DNA of 64,000 bases from Cladorhizidae sp. MBARI D1340-BT2 (taxonomy: Eukaryota; Porifera; Demospongiae; Poecilosclerida; Cladorhizidae), in assembly GCA_028752905.1 (NCBI GenBank), contig JAQNBH010000013.1, forward strand, positions 29,508,582 to 29,572,581, written 5' to 3'. Positions 22,980 through 32,294 of this stretch are shown piece after piece. How positions within the stretch are numbered: the stretch's first letter is position 1; every line of letters starts with the position of its first letter. Below the pieces are notes generated by a model that worked only from the letters and a program-made list of their open reading frames with translations, searched no databases and was not told the origin of the DNA. Both the position numbers and the translations under genes were made by a program.

Positions 22980-23201
22980 TTATAAGAATTGTATTTTGTA
23001 TGTCTTCTTACTGCAACATTCCAACTCATCAAAATTCTCTTCATCAAGCTCATCATCAAGAGTGGGGAGAGTGAAGTAGTCTGCAATAACCTCCAGCATA
23101 GATGCCTGGTCCTGTGCATTCAGTTTCATGACCCGATTGATAGTCAAAGCTATCTCATTAGCTTGTTCTGTGGACATTATCAAACCTTTGGAAAATTGCA
23201 C
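22980..23201 (-). CDS. Small acidic open frame in the 1.7-kb element
   Basis: A 73-codon frame including QDQASMLEVIADYFTLPTLD and DELDEENFDELECC. It has an acidic, coding-like composition, but no family is recognised and it is alone in its element. It could be the remnant of a longer element protein. Confidence 0.3.
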   Translation of the reverse strand: MQFSKGLIMSTEQANEIALTINRVMKLNAQDQASMLEVIADYFTLPTLDDELDEENFDELECCSKKTYKIQFL

Positions 23202-23665
23202 TGTTGACCCTTTCCAACTACAAACTATGAATGTTATTATAAAAAGGGAAAGTCCCTATTACGTAATAATTCTCTGCGTACGTAGCTAACGTTTAGTCAG
23301 TCCAGTTCTAATTGCTGTAACTTCTGAGTGAGAGGGATTCAAGGCTTGAAATTTTCTGACCAGTTAGGAGAAAGACCCTAGATAACAAATACCAAAAAAA
23401 AGTCAAATTTCATAGTGTATGACAATAGGCTCTAAAACTTGTATTATTGACTATTTTGGTCATAAGGCACGTTTTCGCAGATCCTATCACATATAAAAGC
23501 AGAGGTGACGAGCAAATGAGTCTTGCAAGCAGCTATAAGGCCATTAGTAGATGTTAATTAGTGCATACATGTGGTCTATGCTATGTGCTGCCATCTCCCT
23601 AGTGGTAGCTGTTAATTAGTGCATACTTATGGCATACTTGCCAACTTTCCATAAGTTAATTCCGG

Positions 23666-23730
23666 TGTCGTGCCATATTACTCGCACTGCCATATTACTC
23701 GCACTTCACCCACTGCGCATGCGCGTATAC
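23666..23730. repeat. Left TIR of Ginger A
   Basis: Matches the inverted right end 29978-30042 with four or five substitutions, and contains two copies of the gccatattactcgcac motif. Confidence 0.85.
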
Positions 23731-23924
23731 ATTTGCCCTTCCGCCCACGCAAGGCCGAAAACCGCTGCCATAATACTCGCATAGCTAAGCCATTGCTGGG
23801 AGACATATCTACAGATAGTATTATTCGCGTAGCTAAGCCATTGCTGGGAGACAGATATCTACAGATAAGTATGTATCGATAATTTAATTTCCCTATGATG
23901 TTGATCTAACAAACTATCCCTCAG

Positions 23925-26508
23925 CAGGGGTGTAGCCTTGAAAATTGAAGTGGTACGGTTGTGGGGGGTTCATGCCACACTCACTTTTAATTAGATCAAT
24001 ACACATTCATTCAATACACATTCATTCGCATATAATTTAGAATTCGGCAAAAACAGATTGACGTGAGTCCTTTTCTAAAATGAAGTCATTTCGCACAAGT
24101 TTTAGGTCAAGGGCATCAGTAAGTTCTTGATGATAATGAAGACAATAAGGTGATTTAAGCGGGCTTGTGTCATAGTGCTCCTGAGATAAGTTTTAATTCT
24201 TTTCAATGCACTAAATGACCTCTCGGAAGTACTGTTTGTGGCTGGCATCACCATGAGAAGTTGAAATACTCTACAAACAGTGCCGATCAAGGTTCGCTGA
24301 GCTGAGCTTAAAGATTGGTTTTTTTCAACAAGGATATTGATGGTTTTTCTCCTGTTTCTGTCTTTTCTATGAAGAGGATTTTGAGCACTTTTAATTCTGC
24401 CTCTAGATCATCTTTACTGAAGTCCTCTTCATAAAAATCACAAAAAGAGCTGAGTTCATCCATGTAATCCTTGCCAGAGCAGACTTTAAAAAGTAACTGT
24501 TCGACATTCGAATAGATCTTGAATCCTGGCTGATCAAACCTGTCAGCAATACTAGTAACTGCGAGGTCAAAGACTTCAAAATAGATCTGCCGATAATGAT
24601 CTTTAGCTGGAGGAGGGTGTTCTGGTTCACCCTGCCCTGGTTCATAGCGTCTTGGCACCTTGCGTCTTCTAGGAAGTGAAGGTTCTTCAACATCTAAATC
24701 AACTCTCTTAATCTCAACTGATTCCCAAAACAAGTTAAAATTTTCTTCAGATCTCATGCTTTGTAGAGTTTTGATGGTGAGTGAAGCAATTTCTTGTCCT
24801 TCCACACTTGACAATGCAGGATTTTGTAGCGTCATGCTAAGCTTGTCAGTGTGTCTTAAAATAATTTGTGACAGTAAAAGCCCAAATAGAAAACAAAAAT
24901 TGTTCATTTGACTTGCAATCCCTCTAATTCTAGCTGTGTCAGATGTGGATACCAGTGCTCTCTCCCATAAAACTTGAATTTCCTTATAATTAGCCAGAAT
25001 ACTGGTGATTGCATCTGCTCGGACTGTCCACCTGGTTGAACAGAAGGTTCGAATGCTAGGAGAAATACTTCCAATTTCTTCCTTCACGAGGTGTAACATG
25101 GCCTCACGCTTTGGAGAAAACTTAATTAACTTCACCAGTTCAAAGCAGGTATCGAGACAGTCTCTCATGATGCAAGATGCAAGCTCTCTTAACAGTGTCA
25201 CCCACACTTAAATTCAAAGCATGCCCATAGCAATGAGTAAACACTGCCTTGGGCTCAATTGCTTGGATTTTTGCTGCTACACCACCTCTAGCCCCTGCCA
25301 TAGTGCTACACCCATCATAACACTGCCCACGCATTTTCATGAAAGGTATTTTGAAAACGTAAAAGGATGTCTTTTTATTGCAGCCACAATACTCTCTGCA
25401 GTAGTGAATTGAAGATGATACATGCCAAAAAAATGCTCGCTTGCTTCAAACTGTTCATCTATCCATCTTATCACTACTGTCAACTGTACTTTGTTTGAAA
25501 CATTGGTTGTTTCATCCACCATTAATGTAAAGTAAGGAGACTTATTGACAAAAGGAAAGGATCTTCCTGATAACATGATTGGTCATGATCTCTAGAATTT
25601 GATTTTGATTTTCTGGAGATACATATTTTCTTTGACTTTTATTTAGCCATGTCTCAATTGCTTAACTGTCTTCAGCTCTTAGTTTGAGCAATTGAATCAA
25701 GTTGGATTCAACTGCATTAGCTTTCCGAAAAGCTATACCTTGCTAGGCAAGGTACCTTAAACTTGACAGAATGGTCTTGAGGATTTCACGTGCATTTTCT
25801 TTATCTCGCTTATGAGCTTGACTCAATAACTCACTTACATCAGAGGTTGCTTTTGGCAAAGTTGTTATAATAGCTTCAACAGCCTCAGCATGCGTCTTAG
25901 ACTCCTGGTGTTTTTTGAAAGCCCTTGTTGCATCTTTCCAATTGTGAAAACCTGTACTGACCTGTAAGTATATATGTGAGAGACTCTTCATAGCAAAACA
26001 AGCAGCTATTATAATTAGTACACTTACATAGGTTGTTGATGCATTAAGGCTAGTTTTAATCCGGTTCCAGCTGAATGCTTTAACACACGTATGACAATAC
26101 ACTGCATCTTCAGCCTCGTTATAATGTAAAAAATTCCAAGGGGAGAACCATTGACTCTGAAAACTGCAGTACACCACTTTCTTCTGTCCATAAGCCCTTT
26201 TTGGAAACTTGTAGGAAAGAGGTTGATGTGGTTCTCGTGGCAACTCTGGTAGTATCAAGTTAGCCATAGCATGACAAGGATTCCTGACTATGTGGCAGCT
26301 ACCTTGAGCAGATAATACCACAAGAAACATTTTTTGTGGTAATTATGTGTCTATGCATGAGAGTGCAATTTACACTTACAAGTTAATAAGTATTAAAACC
26401 ACAAATATTTACTGTACTTGAAAATTAATAAATGTGGTAGGAATTTTTGTGAGAATGAAAAGTGGTACGGTTGAAACCGTACCAACCGTACTGGTGGCTA
26501 CACCACTG
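23925..26508 (-). mobile_element. hAT element with 5-bp TSD, nested in Ginger A
   Basis: The termini CAGGGGTGTAGCC (23925) and, inverted, CAGTGGTGTAGCC (ending 26508) enclose a ZMYM1-like hAT transposase read on the minus strand. CTCAG flanks both ends (23920-23924, 26509-26513). Five-base duplications occur in the hAT5 group. Inner copies of agtggtacggtt near each end look like subterminal transposase sites. Confidence 0.82.
24102..26330 (-). pseudogene. hAT transposase, ZMYM1/TTF-finger type (in Ginger A)
   Basis: The enzyme would cut and join hAT ends. From the N-terminus it shows a TTF-type zinc-finger region (SYKFPKRAYGQKK, SQWFSPWNFLHYNEAEDAVY, CHTCVKAF, GFHNWKDATRAFKKHQES). It then has the core (FTLMVDETTNVSNKVQLTVV, RGQCYDGCSTMAGARGGVAA, THCYGHALNLSVGD, STRWTVRADAI) and the long 24308-25207 frame. 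It ends with the hAT dimerisation segment NSTSERSFSALKRIKTYLRS at about 24150-24240. Stops and frame changes near 25340, 25575, 25740 and 24300 split it, so it is inactive. The close relative at 46.1-49.05 kb has the same order. Confidence 0.85.
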
Positions 26509-26537
26509 CTCAGATATAGGTTGATATCAGGTCAGTC

Positions 26538-29500
26538 ATGGTGCGAACAGAGAAAGACCCACGTGTGTTCCTGCGGAAGGTCGAGTACTATTTACAGAAT
26601 GGTGCATATAGCTGTGACACAGTGGTAGGAGAACGCAGTGGTATTCGGAAGAGCAGCATCAGTTTCATTGTCATTGGTATGTAAATAATCCACCACCTGC
26701 TTGTTACAGCTTTACTGGTTCAGATTGTGGTTGTCATATGGACATAAATTGATCAATGCCAATGATTTCATAAGCCTCCAATACATGGTCTATATTCTCC
26801 ACAACAAATTAGGCCTACATAAACCATTGCTTTCCTGATACTTGTGTTGTACATGATTTCATAGAACTTGGCAGATTTCTTTCGAAGTGACCAAAAATGA
26901 AATAAGGTGTCTTGTTATAAAGGTTGTGTCATGGCTATTTTGTCTATAGGTGAGACGATGTTCTACACACAACCAGCAAAAAACAATCCCAATGAGAAGG
27001 TTAAGCGCTTGGTCATGTTCTCAATTGATGAGCAGCAGAAGGTTTTGCGTGAGGCCCATGACATCAATGGTGCACATCAAGGTCAGAAGCGTACCTTAGC
27101 ACGTCTTACACAGGACTATTATTGGACGACTATGGCAAAAGATGTTTATAGTTGGGTAAGTATTTGTACATAGTGATATATCAATACATAATGTTGTAAT
27201 ATCGTAAAAGCTGGTTGATAAGATGGGGTCTATATGTTATATTAAGTTACCTGTTTTTTGTTAAGTGTCTACTTAGCTGAGATATATTTTATTAAGCTCG
27301 GCCGTCTGCTCACCCAAAGCCCACCCTCCTGTCTCTCCCACACTTGATCTTTCTCCATCATATGGTCACCAAATCTCCATGCATATGATTACCTCAAACA
27401 GCACTGTTCAGGGTGTGCTCTGCCAGAACTCCTGAAGGTTGGGAGGCTAATTCTCGAGCTCTAATGCACACAGTTGCAGAAACAGTAGACAAACAAATAA
27501 CAATCAGGGTTTTCATATTATGCATGTACTCTGTACCCTCGCTGTCATGTAGTTGCTCAGTTTTAAGTGCCCCTTTTGTTGTTTACTGATATAATAAGTG
27601 GCCCAGCTTGACAAATGGTAGTTTTGTGGTGACCCATGGATACCTCAGTCACTGCATGCAGCTGTATCGCTTGTGTTGCACTGCAGCTGTTCATGGCTTA
27701 TCACTGCATGCAGCTGTCATCTCTAAGTGGTGATGGACCAAGTGATCCAGAAGACAGCTTCCCTTTGTCTATGAAACAAGCTGGACTATTTTTACTCAAA
27801 GTCAAAAAAAGAAACTTTGTTCAACACGTTATAGAATTTGTAATGATCGTTTATGCTCGATATTATGTCAATATCGATGTTTCTTTCAGAAATTCGAATA
27901 AGGGTGTCAGGAGGTAGGACAAAAAGCAATGTTATAATGAACTGAGGGGCAGCATTCCTTAAAAGAGCATAAATGAATTTATGTTTTCTCTGAAGTAACT
28001 ATAGGTGCTCTCTGGGATGTGGTAATGCAGTACATGTTTTAGAACAAAACAGGTCAACACTAAACACTAAAACTCTGGTGTATGGTACACATCTGTAGTA
28101 TGCACTGCCAGCAAATGTTACATCCATGAATCTTCATCACTATTATCAATATCCAAGATAATATATGGCTCCAGAGAGGTTTTACTGCATCTTCAACATT
28201 ATGACAGGCCCTATAAGCATCTAATGACAAGCATAGCATGTGATTGTAAACAGGGTGTAAATCAAGAGGTAATGTGTTGATTAAAATCACAGTGCTGAGT
28301 GCATCATTCCAAAGTGTGCTATATATACGTATACTCAATAATCTAAAGGCTGGTTCACAATAGACACAACACGATGCGTCGATTGTGAACATGAGGTTGC
28401 ATCCCATACGCTCAAATAGACTTCAGTTTTATTCAAGCGTCGGATCGCAACACAATGTGTTGGTGTGCTTTATTTAAAGATAAATGAAGAATGATAGAAG
28501 CGGTTTGCCTTATGGCAAGTATGTAGCAATCGTACAGGGACATAAAGGCATGATAGAATGCCTAGAAGCAAGTGGCATGTGAAGTAAGCCAATAGATTGT
28601 TGATCAAAATGATGTAGAACTAGCTATATTATATTGTGTACATAGCTTCACCTAGCTATTCTAGCAGTAGCCATAGCAGGCATGAGGTCGGCTGAGAGTA
28701 GTCCTACAGGTTGGAACTATCATTGCGTTATGTTGTTGTTTTTACATAACGCTTTATATTAGGGGAATTTTGACTCTGGGAATTTCCAACACACGTGTTT
28801 TGAGCAGACAGTTGATAAGTTTATCCTTAAAGTATAGTTCGTGTGGACAATCTATGAGTTGCTTGCTCAATGTGTGGACCAGTATTAGTGTGGGCAATCT
28901 GTGAATTATTCAAATCCTGGTTTGCTCATAACATGTAATATATCAAAATGTTGCCTCATGAAACTACAGTCATTTTATTGTGTTTTTAGATATCCACTTG
29001 TCAGCGGTGCCAAAAATTGGAGCAGATTAAGACCATTGCAACAGAGCTACATCCTATCAAAGTTTCCAACAGGTCACTGATTTTATACTGCATGTCCCAT
29101 GCAAATCACAATTATTCTACCTCCAGTCCAACCACCCACACGCACTGTCGACCAGGACCAACGACAACCAGAAAAGATGTGCATTTCCACGGAATTTTCA
29201 CAGACCGAGACAGATTGTTTTGTGACTGGTGCGACCCAGACTGTACTGAGGGTAAATGGCAAATGCCTACCGTGCCAACAGCTTGTCAACTGCAGAGATT
29301 TACCCAGAGACTTTCTCACAACTCTCCAATCTGGAGCATGGTTGGAGGACACCCACATTAATGAAGCTCAGGCCCTACTTCATGTACAGTTTCCAGAGAT
29401 GGGTGGCCTTCAGCCAGTTCAATATTTGGCACCAGGCAGTGGAGGCTCACTTACTGGAACTCCAGTAGAGACTTATGTGCAGATTATGAATACTGGCGGC

Positions 29501-29930
29501 CACTGGGTTTGTGCATCAAATATAGGAGTATCCAAGGGCACAGTGTTGTTTTATGACAGCCTCCCTACCAGAACCAGTAAGTCATTGTGTTTAAACTATT
29601 CAGCTAAAACCCAGTGATTTTTATTTGTTATTATTTGTTTGACATGTTTTCTTCAAGTTGGGTGAATGGAATTGAGGACTATGTACAGTAATATTTGATA
29701 TTACACCTTAATACTTGCTTTAATATAATATATGTTCTTATCATTGATGCAGAATTGGATACGTTGAAAGGCCTTGCCTGGATGGAGCATTACGCTGGAA
29801 CCTGCCTTATCATTCAGAAACCAAAAATACAGAGACAGGCTGGAGGCAATGATTATGGCTTATTTGCAATTGCAATTGCAACAGCTCTATGTGGTGGGAG
29901 TAATATGGCAGTGCGAGTAATATGGCATGG
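26538..29930 (+). pseudogene. Ginger A transposase, core-deleted, protease Cys lost
   Basis: Exons inferred from GT-AG sites: 26538-26675 (VRTEKDPRVFLRKVEYYLQN), 26950-27155 (IDEQQKVLREAHDINGAHQG, QDYYWTTMAKDVYSW), 28990 to about 29075 (ISTCQRCQKLEQIKT), about 29099-29576 and 29753-29930. The second and third exons make the HHCC integrase zinc-binding domain, split by a 1.8-kb intron. The DDE core expected next is absent; sequence jumps at about 29075 to a linker and a Ulp1/C48-like protease. That protease has GGHWVC (His) and LFYDSLP (Asp), but reads QAGGNDYGLFAIA, where Cys is expected at the Tyr codon 29854-29856. The product cannot be an active transposase or protease. Confidence 0.78.
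27160..28985. other. Large intron of Ginger A, no gene seen
   Basis: Non-coding sequence between the two halves of the zinc-binding domain. It contains catgcagctgt duplications near 27650-27720 and no recognisable protein family. A further unrecognised insertion could account for its length. Confidence 0.5.
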
Positions 29931-30042
29931 AGACCATGCCATATTACTCGCACTTCCCGCGGGACATAAGGAAATAAATACATGCGCATGCGCAGTAGGT
30001 AAAGTGCGAGTAATATGGCAGTGCGAGTAATATGGCATGACA
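29905..30042. repeat. Right TIR of Ginger A plus adjoining palindrome
   Basis: The terminal 65 bases pair with the left TIR. Just inside (about 29905-29957), gtgcgagtaatatggcatgg and its inverse form a short-loop palindrome, so the 18-mer occurs several times in both orientations. Confidence 0.8.
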
Positions 30043-30141
30043 CCGGGACATTAATTTTATATACGGCGCGAATTTTAAACCACGCCCCCTAATTAGCGTG
30101 CGCCTTTCCCATTAATTTTATACCGATTTTTCGACCGAGGA

Positions 30142-31280
30142 TCATACAGCTGTGAGGTAGTATTCTCTGTAGATTTCTTGAAGAGGCGGTTGAATTGATC
30201 CATTGAAGAACAACAGAGGTTTCGTCAGAGGATTCTCAAGCCTTGAAAGAATGCTACAGACCTTAGCTTCCTCACAAGACAAGAAGAATGACTTCAAACC
30301 ATCATACTGCCCGAGGTAACGATTGACACACTTCAGCAAGCTGAGCCATCGTGTGGGGCAATGCTTCAAAATCACCCCTGGCTCAGTGGTGAAAAGTGAA
30401 CACCATAGGATGACAAATTGCTGCTCTCTTGCTGCTATATATGGAAGTAGTAGAATATGTCGATGAAGAGCTGGTCAATGTTCACTGGGAGTACCTTCAA
30501 ACCAGCTTTGACCGTTAAATCAGCCAAATGGGCCAAATGGCAGATGCAACCAACATCATACAAAGTTGGGATCTCATCCTTAATCAGCTTCTGCACACCT
30601 GACCTCACTCCTTTCATAACATTGGTGGTATCAGACATGAAAGATACTGCATTGTCAAAGCTGAGCCCATTCTTAGTCAGTGACTCCTTCAAGGCTTGAA
30701 ACAAGTTGGTAGCTGTGTCAATGTTCACAACAGGCATATCCAAGAATCTCGTCCGTACTTCACCTACCTGTGGATCAAGAAGACTCAAAAGAATTATGCA
30801 AGACTTATCCCTCTTGTCATGGGATTCATCTAATCATCAAAGAGAATGGACCACTTGACATTGACTCCATAACTCTCTGTGTGAAGTAAGGAGCAAGAGC
30901 TTCTTCACTATGGCGGTGGTTTTGGTGTGGGAACAGGATAATTTCTTTGCAATTTCAGAGTCTGGGAACATCTTGCTGAAAATCTTGGTGGCATGGTCAC
31001 TAGACAGAAAGGATATGTTATGCTTAGCAACAAATGTAGCCCACATGACCTCTGCTTCGATTACTTGATCACTTCTCTGATGTTGGAAGAGAGAGGTGAT
31101 TGGAATAGTTGATAGCACAGCCTTTGACATATCCTTATGTTTCTTGCTCTTGAGGTGAGATGTGACATCATTACGGCCACCATGGGTAACACCAAAGTCG
31201 ATTGCACACAGAGTACCTCGGGCATACAAGTGACCTAAAATGAAGGCCGGACTGCATTGAACACAAGCAGCAGACTGTAC
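30142..31280 (-). pseudogene. hAT transposase of the outer element, truncated
   Basis: The minus-strand order is a BED-like finger (THGGRNDVTSHLKSKKHKD) and a segment VIEAEVMWATFVAKHNISFL, LSCSHTKTTAIVKKLL (30837-31229 frame). It continues with a core piece (GLSFDNAVSFMSDTTNVMKG, GCICHLAHLADLTVKAGLK; 30435-30788 frame) and CPTRWLSLLKCVNRYLGQYD (30142-30375 frame). Several frame breaks occur, and the C-terminal dimerisation segment is missing before the Ginger boundary. A related copy with the missing part is at 40.72-42.29 kb. Confidence 0.8.
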
Positions 31281-31284
31281 CCAT

Positions 31285-31950
31285 GATGTTATTATTTACT
31301 TTCCATTATTTATGTCCCTGTGCTAAGTGTTCTCAAAATCCACATCCACCTTTGTTTTCGTAGTTGATGTGTTTTCTTGTTCTTTTGTTCTCTACAATAT
31401 ACAGTGTATTATATGCATTTTGTTATTAGTTTATTCTTTTTAATCAAAACATGGCAATCAGTTCTGGACTGATTGACCTTCAGTGTTTATGTTTGTCTAT
31501 GTTTATTCGGGTCATCCTTGAGCTATTTGTTTCACTTTGCTGTTCAAATATTCACTGTAAAGCATTAATAATAAAAAAATTGAAATTAAAATTAAAAATA
31601 AAAATTTACCCTGTATTTGCTGTATTCCATGTTTACTTAATTTCATTGTATATATTTTTTATTTATACCTCTGAAACTCTTGCCTATCCCCTGAAATTCC
31701 ATTTATTGTCAAAATGTCAAAATGGCATTCTCTCCTCTGCAAAATTGATAATGTGCTGACGTGAGTGCCGCACCTCCAATCGAAACAAGGTCAAAGGTTG
31801 TTTGGCACACCCGCTGGAGCCTTAATTGTTTATCTGAAGTTTTTCTCTGCTATGTTTTTGTTGCTTTACGAGTGTTAAAGGACTAAACTAAACAGGCTTC
31901 AGTCTGCAGTGGCGAGTGGAAGCGCAAGGTGCGCGTAGCTGTAAATTCCG
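31285..31950. other. AT-rich interior of the outer hAT, no gene seen
   Basis: No coding resemblance. Includes an A-rich stretch near 31565-31605. It belongs to the hAT 5' region by position. Confidence 0.5.
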
Positions 31951-32036
31951 GGACATTTCCGGGACAAGGACACCACCGGGACAAGGCTCAAAATTCCGGG
32001 ACTGTCCCGGCCATTCCGGGACGGTTGGCAACTCTG
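31945..32036. promoter_or_regulatory. GC-rich subterminal repeats of the outer hAT
   Basis: Six copies of ccgggac or its inverse in about 75 bp, including the hairpin attccgggactgtcccgg. Repeated motifs just inside a hAT end commonly bind the transposase. That role is inferred. Confidence 0.55.
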
Positions 32037-32042
32037 TTATGG

Positions 32043-32294
32043 TGTGCAGAATTTTGTCAGAGGCCTCCACCTGGTAAGGATGAGGGCAGGACACCTCCCT
32101 CCACCACATCCTGAGGGGGAGGGATCACATGCTGCTAGGCCAAACCCATAATTATTATTTTAATTGGAAGTTTCCTTCTGGACAAAGGAAGTCTTCAACT
32201 CTTACAAGTTCCATTATGTGTTGTGAGTAGAGGACAATAAAAGCTTCACATTGAATCATGCATTATAATTCATCAACTAATTGCCAACAGAAAA
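32043..32294. repeat. 3' flank of TRIM-NHL copy 1, duplicated
   Basis: agaggcctccacctgg through tatatcaatcttattagag matches 63.52-63.78 kb nearly base for base. It is the downstream flank or 3' UTR of the minus-strand gene. Confidence 0.85.

Larger units (their letters stand above)
21786..23493. mobile_element. Unclassified 1.7-kb element with ~35-bp TIRs
   Basis: The left end TATGTGACAGGCTCTGCGAA then AACGTGCCTTATGAC is matched in inverse orientation at about 23456-23493, with three or four mismatches. TA dinucleotides flank both ends. The interior holds an A/G-rich stretch (22120-22255), a CpG-containing segment with a gtaagt donor near 22431, and a small minus-strand open frame. No transposase was recognised, so the superfamily is unknown. 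Confidence 0.6.
23666..30042 (+). mobile_element. Ginger-type DNA transposon A, 6.4 kb with nested hAT
   Basis: TIRs of ~60 bp begin TGTCGTGCCATATTACTCGC (left) and, inverted, TGTCATGCCATATTACTCGC (right). The 4-bp target duplication is CCGG on both sides (23662-23665, 30043-30046). TGTNR termini with a 4-bp TSD are the known hallmark of Ginger1 elements. The interior codes for a Ginger transposase with integrase zinc-binding and Ulp1-like parts but no integrase core. A hAT element (23925-26508) sits near its left end. Each TIR contains internal copies of the 18-mer agtgcgagtaatatggca. Confidence 0.85.
23633..32036 (-). mobile_element. Outer hAT element (6-bp TSD) holding nested insertions
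   Basis: The left end CATACTTGCCAACTTTCC (from 23633) and the inverted right end CAGAGTTGCCAACCGTCCC (ending 32036) are hAT-like termini. The six bases TTATGG flank both sides exactly (23627-23632, 32037-32042). The right subterminal region (about 31955-32025) holds six CCGGGAC-type motifs. A broken hAT transposase reads leftward at 30142-31280. A Ginger element with TSD CCGG was inserted 33 bp inside the left end. Without the inserts the hAT is ~2.0 kb and lacks its C-terminal coding part. Confidence 0.75.
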
